64,000 nt of DNA from Craterostigma plantagineum (GCA_027422505.1 JAPQWV010000332.1:124001-188000); one strand, 5' to 3'; numbered from the stretch's first letter, positions 34,698 through 47,500 are shown. Translations and numbers: made by a program. Notes: generated by a model from the sequence alone, not told the origin.

Positions 34698-34790
34698 CAT
34701 AATGGTACGATAAACCTGCACATTATGGTACTCTGTATGTAAAAGATAATGTACGCTCATATAAAAACTCCTGCATAAAATACAGACAAA
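33835..34790. repeat. Minisatellite II, TATGGTACTCTGTATGTAAA-like units with (TA)n
   Basis: A second GGTAC-containing tandem repeat with longer, higher-order units (about 60-120 bases) built from GGTACGGTAAACCTGCA-like and ATGGTACTCTGTATGTAAA pieces. A (TA)n run occurs at about 34666-34694. Confidence 0.88.
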
Positions 34791-35964
34791 GTCTCATACA
34801 ACTACACAACAAACGACATCAATGAGTCTCCAAACAGTCTCATTCACAAGACAAATATCTTAACGAACATAAACAACACAGTTTCCAAACAATCCCATCC
34901 CCAAGTCAAATAACTGAACTTAAACAACAAAGTCTCCAAACAGTCTACGTGCCAAATTGGAACCGGTTAAACTCTGGATCCACGGTCTTCTTTCATAAAT
35001 ACTCATACGTCCGTGCCCAACAATTCGTCAGAATATGAGCTTGCACAATATAGGAAAGACATTAACGCAGAAATGCAACCACGGCCGATGAAAATATGTA
35101 CAATGTTAAAACTTACGAATGCTCTAGCGGCCCATGTCATCTTATGCGTGGCCATCAGACCCGAACGTAGATAAACAAAAGTGCAGGATGGCACCTGTAA
35201 GAAAGCTCAAATATGTCCTGCGGAGGCATTTCTGTAAAAAAAAACCTGCTAATAAGCAGTACCATTTTATACACACACGACGTACCAATTCGCCCAAACA
35301 GATGGTACCAAATACAGTGTTTGTGTAGTACCAAATCAAATTGACCCCATTCGAAAAAACCCAAATCGAAAACTCCCAAATCGACAACAATCAGTCCACC
35401 CATTCGAAGATACACGCACAAAGCTAACACACTAAATTGACCCATTCCAAAGAACCCTAATCGAATAACAAATCGATGTCATTCGAAAAACACGCAGCTA
35501 TTGTTACGAACATTAACCGAAAATGCTTAAACCCAACTAATAACGGCAAAATCAAACTAGATACAAGCTTATTGGTAACTGTAATACCAGTACGAAATGC
35601 CACGACGTACTGTAAAGAAGCAAACGAGTTACCTATCGATTTCAAAAGGGGAATACCACGACGAACGAGAACCCATGACTTGAATCTGAAGCAAAAACAA
35701 ACGCGGGTCGATTTCTGGGAGAAAGATGCGCGATTTGGGTTGGTTTGGGATGGTGGATTTTTTTTTTTGTTAAGAACGAACGTGAGATGAAATAAGAAAC
35801 TAGGTATTTGATGTAATAAATCAGTTTTATCAGGGGTAAATCCGTCAGTTAGGTACCTATCAGTAAGAAAAAATTCAAGTAGGTACCTAGGTTAAAAATA
35901 AGTCTGACAAGGGACTGAACTGTTTAATTTTTATTGATGTAGGTATTTAAGTGTTGAATCCCCT

Positions 35965-37315
35965 TTTTTTTATTGTCTGAAAGGAAAAAAAGAAAAAGAA
36001 ATGGCCAGTTATGAAAGAATTAATGGGGTGAGCCAATACATAAGATCAAAGGTGCCTCGCTTGAGATGGAGGCTTGAGCTTCACGGCTCCTTTGTTCTCA
36101 ATGGAGGCCAACGAAGTATTACCAATTTTACTTTTATTTCCTTTGTTTTTTTTTTCTGACTTGGTACATTTTTCATTTATTTCTTCGCACGTTATGTTGG
36201 CTGGCTTTGTATTGCATTGCAGAGAAGTAACCCCTAAGACTATTTTTATCTATGACTTTCACAACCGGTCATGAGAATAAATTATTAATTTCTCTCTCAT
36301 CTACATTCACAATCAACACCTCAACAATTTTCATACTTTATCAACAACCAAGCACAACCTATAATATTAATATTTTATAATTATTTTTAGTAGTATTTGA
36401 ATGTTTGAAAATATATTACATTATATGATATAAAATTTAGATACTTTGGTCATTGGAGATAGAAAAACAATATGAATTATGATACATTATAGAATGTAAT
36501 AGAGAAATAGATAATTTAAAATTATGACTCAAAATGTAGCAATACTAGTCTCTATTTGTAGAGAAATAAACAATCTTACATTTTGGTAAAAAAATGAAAA
36601 TAAAATTTTAATAGATAATTAAATATATCATAAAAATCAATAAAAACCATAAAAAACAGTTTTGAAAACTGTGCACAACCGGTTGGTGAACCAGGTTGGT
36701 CCACCAACCGGGTTGTGGGAGGTTGTGGTAATTATTTATTTGTTTGATTTATTTTATTTAATTATATTGCACAACCGGTTGTCCGGTTCATTGATAAACA
36801 TAGTCTAACTGATTCACCAGTTAATGGATGTAAGAGGGGCTCCATTTCTCATGTGAAAAGCCATTTGCATGTTGAGTTTATTCAATTTATATTTATGTAC
36901 CTTTTTTTCTTTTCCTTTCAGTTCTCTGCAATCTATGTTTTGCATAGTTTTTCTTTTTCATTTTTCCTTTCCTTCTGTTTGGTTGTTTTTTTATATTAAA
37001 AAAAAAAGTTTTTGCCATAGCCACCCACACCGCCGCCGCACCCCCCTCGCCTCGCCCCCCTACCGCCCCGCCTCAGCCTCCACCTCGTCACTCTTGCGCG
37101 CAGCCCATGAATCTGCCATCGCGGATGCGGACGTCGATGCGGATATGAGCGACACGGCTACGTTGCATTATCGCGGCGCGGTCGCGGGTGATAAGCCTTT
37201 TTTGTAAAAAAAAATGTAAATTATATAAATTTGTTTGCAATTATATCAGATAATATTTGTGAAAAGTAAATAATAGGTTATATTACATATATCACAAAGG
37301 TTTCTAATTTTTTTT
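35965..37315. other. Intergenic DNA, no gene supported
   Basis: AT-rich. A near-palindrome GGTTGGTGAACCAGGTTGGTCCACCAACC lies at about 36680-36710, with a related CACAACCGGTTG at 36770. A GC-rich patch (37020-37190, CCGCCGCACCCCCC) gives proline/alanine-rich translations of no recognisable family. Confidence 0.5.
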
Positions 37316-37316
37316 A

Positions 37317-37628
37317 TTAATTCCATGAAGTGTGACGCAGCGGTACAAAGTCATCAATATCTTCATTGTATGCATAAAAATCGGGATAAGATCTTGATAA
37401 CCCATCATTGGATTGATATGACTGACCAAATGATATGTCACGATAGCAGTATCCAAATCCTCGATGGTCGGACGTATTATTTGTACTGTTTGATGATTCG
37501 TAATCATTTCCAGTATATCTAGCACTGTTTGCAATGGAAGATAAATAATCACTTGATCTTTCACTGCCAAAAGTATCTTGCCGAATGACCAAGTGAAGAA
37601 CCATAATCAATGTGACTTTCCCGACCAT
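37317..37628 (-). pseudogene. Fragment resembling a hAT transposase C-terminal tail
   Basis: The minus strand reads about 100 codons of serine/tyrosine/asparagine-rich sequence (GSERSSDYLSSIANSAR ... SYPDFYAYNEDIDDFVPL, ending RHTSWN). Such tails follow the hATC domain in plant BED-type hAT transposases. It lies next to, but is not part of, the inverted repeat that follows, so it would be a third, separate remnant. Recognition rests on composition and location. Confidence 0.35.
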
Positions 37629-38212
37629 GTCTTGACCATGGTTGGCCGTATCGCCACGGCATCGGCACTATCGGCTGCGCCGGACGACTCGGCACCCTCT
37701 GCGCCAGAGAGACGGGTAAGAACGGTGGTGGGTATGTCGCGGCAAGATATCGGACGTCGCGGCGATATATCGGGCGCCACGGACCAAACCGGGCGATACA
37801 TCAACCGTCTCGGCCACATATGCTTTTCCATATTTTTATGACTTTTTTTTTGTGATAGAAGAGGAATCTTTATTCATCATGGATGCATTGACAGCGAGCT
37901 AAGTGGACAAAATGGACAAAAGTGGAAAATATAGTGGACAACATAATACGACTTTTACGGATCTTGTTGTTTCGTGTAAGTTTGTATCATAATATATGAA
38001 CGTCTATATATAGTATATATCATATATAACTTTGCATTACATTTATCTCATGCAAAGCCGAGGTGTGAAATTACATAACTCCAAATATAAAACATAAAGG
38101 GGAGCTTCTCCGTCGATACTCGAAGCAAGGTAACCTAATTTCAACCAAAAGAAGATTAAACTCGAGGTAATCCTCAACTCTATACGATTGAATTGATATA
38201 CGATATTATAAT

Positions 38213-38724
38213 TAGAGATGTCAACGGGGCGGGGCGGGGCGGGTGCAGGGATTAGGTCCCCATCCCCATCCCCGCGTCGAGGGGGAATCCCCATCCCCGT
38301 CTCGGCAAAATAAACGGGGAAAAAATCGTCCCCATCCCCGTCCCCGTAATTTTATTTTAAAAATTTATATTTTTATTATAATCTAAATTTGATATATTAT
38401 TTAAATTATATTATAAATATTATTTATATTATGATAATAAAAAAATTGGTAGAAAATATTGTTTTAACTATAACAATATAAACTATGTATAAAAAATATT
38501 TTTTAGATATTTATTTAAGATATATAACATTTTATTAAATAATATTATTGAAGGGGATCGGGGCGGGGATCCCCGTGGGGTGGGGACTATGATCCCCGTC
38601 CCCGCCTAAGGGGACAAAAAATTCTCCATCCCCGCCCCTCGGGGATTAAAGTTCGGGGATTCCCCGCCCTGTTCGGGGCGGATCCCCGCAGGGACGGGGA
38701 ATCCCCGCCCCATTGACAAGCCTA
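38213..38724. mobile_element. hAT-type MITE, perfect 8-bp TSD
   Basis: Ends TAGAGATGTCAACGGGGCGG and CCGCCCCATTGACAAGCCTA are inverted. The target duplication ATTATAAT is perfect (38205-38212 and 38725-38732). The body is GGGGAT/CCCC-rich at both ends with an AT core. The corresponding site in the right arm of the inverted repeat (near 44965) is unoccupied. Confidence 0.95.
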
Positions 38725-38814
38725 ATTATAATTTTTTTCTTTTGAAATTTGATTTTTCAATAGAAGCTTACGTTGAAGTCCCTAAGTCTGTCTGACACAC
38801 TATATATTTGCAAA

Positions 38815-38862
<48 letters not shown>

Positions 38863-38872
38863 AATATATATT
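38815..38872. repeat. (TA)n microsatellite
   Basis: About 55 bases of TA dinucleotide repeat in the left arm. The right arm has only a short ATATATATAT tract in the same place. Confidence 0.95.
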
Positions 38873-38934
38873 AATGAGATATTGGTTGGCTTCGTATGTA
38901 CATGAATTATTTAACGTACATGAATTATTTATTT

Positions 38935-41640
38935 CCAACCAAACTAGAATGAGATAATGCAAATGCAAATGCTACAGAAGCATTTACAAGACGACAAATT
39001 TGAACGTGAGATATTAAGACGTACAAAGGAAGCCGCTCTAAAGGAATAATGTCTATGATGCATGGCAGTGAATGTAGCAGCGACGATGGTGATGAAGATG
39101 TAGCTGAACTGAACTATACGAGCAAAGAAAAAATGAGGCAGATACGGAATGCTATGAGAGAAAGTCGCAACAGTGCAGCTTTTTAGAAAGACATGCGCAG
39201 CTGTTATGGGCGTGGTATAATTTTTATCATAACTTTTAGGTATAATGAGTGCATTATTTATTTATTCACTACATGTAGGTCACCCTGATGCTAGTTCATC
39301 ACACGTTCAAGGGACAAAAGAAAAAGCACGATTGTCGCGAAGCTTTACGACAAGAAAAGAAATGGAAGCATTTGGGTGGAATGTTGATAAGCACATGTTT
39401 CCATAAAGATAGGAGTGTGAAGAACTGGTTTGCACGAGAGAAGGTAAAGAAAGTTGGTAAAGCCATTACTAATGGTTTTTCTTTAATGCGATTCCATTCA
39501 ATTCCGCGGATATTGGACCTTATTATCAAAATATGATTGATACTACTGCTAAAGATGGTACTTCGGGTAAACAAATTGATGGGATCTTTTTAAATGAAGA
39601 AGTCAAAGAAATAGATGGTACGTGAATACTTTAAAGGATAAGTGGCACATTTACGGCTATACAATAATGTGTGATGGTTGGAGCAGCCAAAACAAGCGTC
39701 CAATCATCAACTTTATGATTAATTGTGATCACAAAATGATATTTTTACAGCTCAGTAGATTGCACAAACAAAAGAAATACCGCTGAGTTTATTTTATCTC
39801 TTATCAACAAAGTTATTAATGATGCTGGAGAGGAAAATATGGCTTATGTGGCCATAGACAACGAAAGTGCTAATAAAACCGCTGGAGAAATGTTGATGAA
39901 AGACAGACCGCGTCTATTTTGGTCACCTTGTGCTGCACGTTGCCTTGGCTTAATGATAGAGGATATCGGGAAGATGAATAAGGTTAAAAACACGCGATCA
40001 GGCAAAACAGGTCACAAGTTTAATCAACAATAGCGGTAAACTGGTGAATCTCATGAAATCGTATACGAAGGGACGATAGCTTTTGAGACCTGGGATAACA
40101 AGATTCGCTAGAGAATTTATTGCGATCGAAAGTCTTGTCAGACATCAATTGGAATTAAAAAGAATGTGCACTGCTCCTGAGTGGGAGGATTCTAACAATA
40201 CCTCGAGATGGAGACATGCTGCAGAAAAGTTGTTGATATTATAATGAATAGAACTTTTTGGAAAAGGGAGAGAGAGGTTTATACAATAATGGTAGGTTCT
40301 AAAACTCGATAAAGATAAAAAGCCAACATTGTCTATCATATATGAAGCCATGGATAGAGCGAAAATGTTGATAAAAGGAGTGCAATATTGGCAAAAATAT
40401 TGGGACGTGATTGACGAACGCTTGTATAACATGTTACATCAAGACCTTCATGTTGCAGGTTATTGTAATTTATTTTAAATTTTTTATATTTAAATTTATT
40501 TCCAATAATACTTGTATTACAATTTATGCAGTTTAGTTTTAAACCAAACGCTACAATATTCGGGGTACATGTGTATTTACTTATGAAGTAAGACGGGGTT
40601 TGAAGGTCAAGAGAATTGAACCAAATATCGATGCTCAAGCCGAAGCAATGAATGAGGTTAACAGATTTGTAAACAAGGTTGGAGAGTTTGATACTCTATT
40701 AGCAGCACAAGCAGCCAAAAAACACTTCCATGTATTTAATAATTTAGACATGATTTTATTACGTATGTTTTTCCAACAAAATAGCTTGACTTTAAACTTA
40801 CTAATTTTTACATGTCAGCTGATTAGTGGATCAGTTACAAGGATGAAGCTCCGCATCTGCAGAAAATTGCTATCAAAATTTTATGTCAAACATTTTCATC
40901 TTCGTGTTGTGGGAGAAATTGGAGCACATGGTCGTTGATACACCGACTTTGAAATCGACTGGCTATTAAAAGTTGCATAAACTTGTCTATTGTCACTACA
41001 ACATGAGGCTACGTATGAGAAATATGACGTACCAGCGAGAGTATGATGATTATTATTCGTCGTTGACCTTAACCACATATTTCACGATGATGACATCCTA
41101 GACGAATGGACAAGAGAGAATCAACTAAATGCACTTCAAGATGATGATTTACGATTTCTAGATCAAGATGTCCACGAAGACAATGAAGATGCGGATAGTG
41201 CTGGCCAAAGTCGTCAATCAGGACAAGGAAAATGCTAACCAAGAAGAGATATAGGAAAGAGTGCGCACCAAAATACCTCAGGCCATAGCAGTGATGATGA
41301 TAGCAGCAGCGATGATGATAATGGGAATAATACAACGAACCCCGCTCGAGATGAAGAAGGAAGTGCGCGCAACTGCGCTGATGATCAAAATAATATAAGT
41401 ATGTCTTGGGCTCAAGGAAACGAAAATTATTATGCTACTCGAGATACAGATCATGGCTACCATCCCTTAATGGAAGATGAACTTCGTTATATGTCAGGAT
41501 TGAGTGGTAGTGATTATTCATATCATACGGACATATCGCATCGCTATCCAAATGTTGACGCACAACTACAAGATCTACGCTTGAGAGAAACTACTAAAAT
41601 GCGGACAAGATATGGTTATCGACAGTTTGATTACATTCAA
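38935..41640 (+). pseudogene. hAT transposase copy A (left arm), BED finger deleted
   Basis: Plus-strand pieces correspond in order to copy B: the acidic SKEKMRQIRNAMRESRNSA region (about 39120-39180), the DUF659 region (about 39280-39800), NESANKTAGEMLMKDRPRLFW with SPCAARCLGLMIEDIGKMNK (about 39855-39985), the middle region, a hATC-like stretch (40830-40980) and the DTDHGYHPLMEDELRYMSG tail (about 41440-41510). Compared with copy B, roughly 200 bases with the BED zinc finger are missing between about 38950 and 38960. Stops and frame changes are numerous. It would have been a cut-and-paste hAT transposase. Confidence 0.85.
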
Positions 41641-41884
41641 GACATGACAACCAAGATCACCAACCAAGGTATGGTTGTGGGTCAAATTGTCGATGACCTT
41701 GGTTTGAGAGAAACTAAAATGCGGCCAAGATATGGTTATGGGTCAAATTGTCGATGACCTTGGTTGTCATGTCTTGAATGTAATCAAATTGTCGATGACC
41801 TTGGTTGGACCTTGGTTGTCACGTCTTGAATGTAATCAAATTGTCGATAACCATATCTTGGCCGCATTTTAGTAGTTTCTCTCA

Positions 41885-44717
41885 AACGTTGATCTTGTAA
41901 TTGTGCGTCAACATTTGGATAGCATGTGGTAGGTTCGCATGATATGAACAATCACTACCACTCAATCCTGACATATAACGAAGTTCCTCTTCTATTAAGA
42001 GATAGTAGCCATGATCTGTATCTTGAGTAGCATAATAATTTTCGTTTCCTTGAGCCCAAGACATACTTGTATTATTTTGATCATCAGCGTAGTTGCGAGC
42101 ACTTCCTTCTTCATCTCGAGCGGGACTCGTTGTCTTATTCCCATTATCATCGTCGCTATCACTGCTGCTATCATCATCACTGCTATGGCCTGAGGTATTT
42201 TGGTGCACGCTCTTTCCTATATCTCTTCTTGGTTAGCCTTTGCCTTGTCCTGATCGACGACTTTGGCCACCACTATCCGCATCTTCATTGTCTTCATGGC
42301 CATCTTGATCTAGAAATCGTAAATCATTATCTTGAAGTGCATTTAATTGATTCTCTCTTGTCCATTCGTCTAGGATGTCATCATCATGAAATATGTTGTT
42401 AAGGTCAATCGGGGAATAAAAATCATCATCCTCTCGCTGGTATGTCATATTCTCACATGTAGCGTCATGTTGTAGTGACAATAGACAAGTTTATGCAACT
42501 TTCCAATAGCCAGACGATTTCGAAGCTTCGAGTGTATCAACGACCATGTGCTCCAATTTCTCTCACAGCACGAAGATGAAAATGTTTGACTTAAGATTTT
42601 GATAGCAATTTTCTGCAGATGCGGACCTTCATCCTCGTAATTGATCCACCAATCAGCTGACATGTATTAAAAATTAGTAAAGTTTAAAGTTAAGCTATTT
42701 TGTTGGAAAAATATACGTAATTAAAATCATGCCAAAATTATTAAATACATGGAGGTATTTTTGTGGCTGCTTGTTGTGCTAAAGGAGTATCAACTCTCCA
42801 ACCTTGTTTACAACTCTGTTAACCTCATTCATTGCTTCGGCTTGAGCTCGATATCTGGTTCAATTTTCTTGACCTTCAAACCACGTCTTACTTCATAAGT
42901 AAATACACATGTACCCGAATATTGTAGCGTTGGGTTTAAAAAGTAAGCTGCATAAATTGTAATACAAGTACTATTTGAAAATAAATTTAAATATAAAAAT
43001 TATAAATAAATTATAATAATTACCTGCAGCATGAAGGTCTTGATGTAATATGTTATACCCGTGTTCGTCAATCACGTCCCAATATTTTTGCCAATCTTTC
43101 ACTCCTTTTATCGACAGTTTCGCTCTATCCATGGCTTCATATATGATAGACAATGTTGCCTTTTTCGCTTGATCAACAAGTTTTAGAACCTCCACCAACG
43201 GTCCCATTATTGTACAAGCCTCTCTTTCCCTTTTCCAAAAATTGTTATTCATTATAATATCAGCAACTTTTTCTGCAACATGTCTTCTTCTGAGGTATTG
43301 TTAGAATCCTCCCACTCAGGAGCAGTACACATTCTTTTTAATTCCAAATTGATGTCTGACAAGACTTTCGATCGCAATAAATTCTCTAGCGAATCTTGTT
43401 ATCCCAGGTCTCAAAAGCTCCCGTCCCTTCGTATACGAATTCATGAGATTCACCACTTTATCGCTGTTGTAGACAAAACTTGTGAGATGCTTTGCCTGAT
43501 CGAGGGTTTTTTTAACCTTATTCATCTTACCGACATCCTCTAACATTAAGCCAAGGTAATGTGCCGCACAAGGTGACCAAAATAGACGCGACCTGTCTTT
43601 CATCAACCTTTCTCCGACGGCTTTATTAGCACTTTCGCTGTCTGTGACCACATGAACCACATTTTCCTCATCAACTCATCAATAACTTTGTTGATAAGAG
43701 ACAAAATAAACTCAGCTGTATTTCTTTTGTTTGTGCAATCCACTGAGCTGTGAAATATTATTTTGCAATCACAATAAATCATAAAGATGATTGGATGTTT
43801 GTTTCGAGTGCTCCAACCATCACATATTGTTGTACAGCCGTAAATGTGCCACTTATCCTTTAATTCACGTATCCGTCTATTTCTTTGACTTCTACATTTA
43901 AAAAGATCCCACCAATTTGTTTACCGAAGGACCTTTGATTCCTGGACCTTTTTTTAGCAATAGTATCAATATATTTTGATAATAAGGCCCACTATCCATG
44001 GAATTGAATGGAATCACATTGAATAAAAACCATTTACTAATGGCTTTACCAACTTTCTTTACCTTCTCTCGTGCAACCAGTTCTTCTCTTTTGATGGAAA
44101 CATGTGTGTATCAACATTCCGCCCAGATGCTTCCATTTCTTTTCTTGTCGTAAAGCTTCGCGACAATCGTGCTTTTTCTTTTGTCCCTTGAACGCGTGAT
44201 GTACTAGCATCAGGGTGTCCTACACGTAATGAATAAAATAAATACTTATTGCACTCGTGATAACTAAAAATTATGATAAAATTATACCATGCCCATAACG
44301 GCTGCGCATTTCTTCCTCAAAAGTTGCGCTGTTGCGAGTTTCTCTCATAGCCTTCCGTATCTGCCTCATTTTTTCTTTGCTCGTATAGTTCAGTTCAACT
44401 ACATCTTCATCACCATCTTCGCTGCTACATTCACTACCATGCACCGCAGACATTATTCCCTTTTGAGCGGCTTCCTTTTTACGTCGTAATATCTCACATT
44501 CACATTTGCCGTCTTGTAAATGCTTTTGTAGCATTTGCATTATCGCTTTCGGAGCTTTGTGACAAGAATCTACATTTTTCGTGACATGGGCAATATGCTG
44601 TTTCAACCTTGTTATTCCGTCTTGAACGACTTTGTTACAAAACTTGTACTTGATTTTTCTTCGATCATCACCGACAGGATCACCAAAGACCCAAACAATA
44701 TCTCGTTTCGGTGCCAT
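41885..44717 (-). pseudogene. hAT transposase copy B (right arm), BED finger retained
   Basis: ATG 44717 begins MAPKRDIVWVFGDPVGDDRR. A BED-type zinc finger follows, with KFCNKVVQDGITRLKQHIAH (C-x-x-N/C ... H-x-x-H spacing, residues about 28-47). Then come the acidic SSEDGDEDVVELNYTSKEK region, a DUF659/transposase core with ESANKAVGERLMKDRSRLFW (about 43600-43640), a FWKREREACTIMGPLVEVLK stretch (about 43190-43250), the hATC dimerisation motif with SSSCCERNWSTWSLIHSKLR (about 42515-42575), and a Ser/Asp-rich tail ending near 41885. Introns are probable between the blocks and some frames are broken. Best preserved of the two copies. Confidence 0.87.
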
Positions 44718-45818
44718 TCTAGCTTTCTGTTGAAAATTATACATGTACTTTAAATATGTCGCTTCGGTGTCATTCTAGTTTGTTTGGAAATAAATAATTC
44801 ATGTACGTTAAATAATTAACGTGCATACCGACGCAACCAATATCCCGTAAATATATATATATACATATATCTATATACACGTTTGCAAATATATAATGTG
44901 TTCGGCAGGCTTAGGGACATCAACGTAAGCTTCTTCGGAAAATCAAATTTCAGAAGAAAAATATATAATATCATAAACCCATTCGATCGTATAGAGCGAG
45001 GATTACCTCGAGTTTAATCTTTTGGTTTAAATTAGACTACCTTGCTTTGAGTATCAGCGGAGAAGCTCCCCTTTATGTTTTATATTTGGAGTTATGTAAT
45101 TTCGCACCTCAGCTTTGCATGATATAAATGAAATGCAAAGCTGTATATGATATATACTACATATAGACGTTCATCACGAAACAACAAGTCCGTAAAAGTC
45201 GTAACTATGTTGTCCACTATACTTTCCACTTTTGTCCACTTAGCTCGCTGTCAACGCATTCACAACAAGTTCCTAAAAGTCGTAACTATGTTGTCCACCT
45301 AAGTAAAAAAAGGCAGAAAAATATGGAAATATGTGGCCGAGATGGCCGATGTATCGCCGGTACTAACGCTAAGTCGCCCGTCTTGATCCGCGATGCCCGA
45401 TATATCGTCGCGAAGCCGATATATTGCCGCGGCAAATCCATCACCGTTCTAACTCGTCTCTCTAGCGCGGAGGGTGCCGAGTCGGTTCTGGGCGAATCAC
45501 ACTCTCCAATAATACGTTAGTTTTTAGGAAAATCATCACATTGTTACGGCGTCCATATGTGATGAATAAATAATGAATTTTCTTAATAATTAACGTGTTG
45601 GAGAGGATGACTTAGGTTAGCAATGGATATGAAAGGGTGATTTTGATAGAGGCAAGTGTGCCACGAAAATTAGTCTCGCTAAATGTCGGGTCAGTCCTAC
45701 AGTTTTGATTCGATTCAACTGAATTTATTCGAAGTCTGGGATACGTTCTTCGCCAAAAAATAATATAGTACTCAACTATTTACCATTTGATATGTGCAAT
45801 TCAATCAAAATTTAATTA

Positions 45819-46242
45819 GAGTGCGTTTGGATTCGCATATTTTAACGAAATCACTTGATTTTAAATTATGAATTTCAAAATCGTAATTTCAAATCCAAAT
45901 TTCACCGTTTGGCAAACATTAGGATTTTGAATTCGGATTTCAAAACCTCGACGAACTCGTGAAGCTCGTCGAACTCGATTTTAACTTTTTCTAAAAGTTT
46001 AAAAGTACAAAATAAAATAAAATAAAAATCATGAATAATATAAAAAACAAGCTCGTGAGCCGGCTTGCGAGCTTTCGAGTGTCCACGAGTAAGCTCGAGC
46101 TCGAGCCGGCTTCGCGAACCCTTGACGAGCTCAACCTCGACGAGAGCTCGTCGAGCTCGAACCGGCTCATTCGCGAATCAATGACGAGCTTGAATCGGCT
46201 CATCGAGCTTGTTAATCATCTCGACTCACCGTCCACCTCCTA

Positions 46243-46281
<39 letters not shown>

Positions 46282-46595
46282 GTTATTATTATTATATTTT
46301 TTCAATATTGTTATTTATTATTATTATTATACTATTATTGTTATACTATTATTCGTATTCTTATTATTGTTGTTGTTATTATTATTATTATTATATTATT
46401 ATTATTATTAGCTATTAAAACGCGTTAGTGCTCACCTTTGGATTTCGACGGACCATCTGACGCGTAATTTCAAATCCAGCGAATTACAAGAGTCCGAATT
46501 TCCCCTCGGATTTGGGCGAAATAGAAATCCAAATTGGTGCGATTGTCAAATGGACGATTTTTTGGGCGAAATCCGGATTTCGACTAAACGGGGCA
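45819..46595. mobile_element. PIF/Harbinger-like MITE with nested GAGCTCG segment
   Basis: Left end GAGTGCGTTTGGATTCG and right end CGACTAAACGGGGCA are imperfect inverted ends, flanked by TTA at 45816-45818 and 46596-46598. AATTTCAAATCC blocks face each other inside. A GAGCTCGTCGAG-rich insertion (about 45945-46225) and an ATT microsatellite occupy the middle. Confidence 0.6.
46242..46412. repeat. (ATT)n microsatellite
   Basis: About 170 bases of imperfect TTA-TTA repeat with TTG and TAC interruptions. Confidence 0.95.
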
Positions 46596-47429
46596 TTAGG
46601 GATGTGGACTGGAAACAAGCAAAAGCCCAAAGAAAAATTCAAAATAAAAGCACACACAAGTTAGATTACATTAAATATTTTAGCCCTTTTTGTGGTTAAT
46701 GGGTTCAAGTAAGAAATTAAATGGCCAATTACGGTTATAAATCTTGAGTTTTTGAGAGATTGAAAAGTGGAACCCTAGATTAATGTTTGAGCTAATTTGA
46801 ATATTAAAAAAATGAACTTCAACGCTATTCTTTGTCATACAATTGAGGTAGAATATGTATATAAATATATATATATATATGTATATTATTTTAGCGTATA
46901 GGGCTGTTTTTGTTGAGAATTTAGGTTGTTCCTAGGCTTAGACCCGTGCGATGCACGGGTTTTTTCATGCCAAGTATATAGACGGTATGTATATGTCAAT
47001 AAGAAAACATTAAGACGTTTATACAGATAAATAGCATGGTCGATGTTGACGAACCCTGAATGGCATGCATGACCGTTATTTGTACTGATTTGAATGTTAC
47101 TATATAGGAACTCAACAGTCCATTTGATAGATTATGTATGAATACTGCATTAGGTTTTTATTTGATCAAAGTGCCATGATCGACACCATGAAATAAACAA
47201 CCTTTTCAGTTTACTTGGTATGCATGATTGTTCATTATACATTATGTTCAGCAGGTGGATAATAAATACAACACATGAAATGGTAAATATAAAATAGTCG
47301 AACACCACCATAACACTTATTGGCTTCATGGCCGTCCTCTCTATGGCCGTTCGGTTAAGAATCATCGTCATTCACTGCGACCGCACATGTACTGCTTGAA
47401 CTCTGACACGATACTCTACATTCCGGGAC

Positions 47430-47500
47430 GCGTAAAACCCTTCGTCCGATGCACGGGGTGTATTTTTCAGGTCAAGTATATCTACGACATTCACATGTTA
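47430..47500 (-). mobile_element. Second Helitron-3'-like segment
   Basis: CGATGCACGGGGTGTATTTT followed by TCAAGTATATCTACGACATT closely parallels the sequence at 46950-46990 (GATGCACGGGTTTTTTC, AAGTATATAGACGGTATG). The hairpin partner strand is degraded. Confidence 0.45.

Larger units (their letters stand above)
31345..35962. mobile_element. MULE-like element with diverged long TIRs and minisatellite core
   Basis: The first about 150 bases (GGAAATCTACACATAAATAC, then TTAGGTACCTTGTCAGAAC and TAGCTAGGTACCTAGTTGA) are an imperfect inverted copy of the last 150 (TAGGTACCTATCAG, TAGGTACCTAGG, TCTGACAAGG, GTATTTAAGTGTTGAATCCC). Both ends lie in poly-T, which hides the target duplication. The 4.6-kb interior is dominated by two GGTAC-rich minisatellite blocks. 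No transposase is seen, so it is non-autonomous. Long TIRs suggest Mutator affiliation. Confidence 0.65.
37655..45490. repeat. Large inverted repeat of a hAT transposase locus (two ~3.7-kb arms)
   Basis: Left arm about 37655-41740; right arm about 41770-45490, in opposite orientation. Matching landmarks: GTCCACTTAGCTCGC-type sequence (about 37900 and 45245), AAAGGGGAGCTTCTCCG (38096 and its complement near 45066), the BED/transposase readings, and the tails meeting at GGTCATCGACAATTTGATTA-type repeats around 41690-41850. Arms are similar but clearly diverged. The left arm is longer by the 512-bp MITE at 38213 and shorter by loss of the BED-finger segment. The centre is a few dozen to about 150 bases of rearranged arm-end sequence. 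Confidence 0.88.

Noticed and set aside
45323..45520. Short open frame in GC-rich sequence
   Set aside because: It is the inverted-repeat counterpart of 37660-37840 and neither copy shows a conserved frame.
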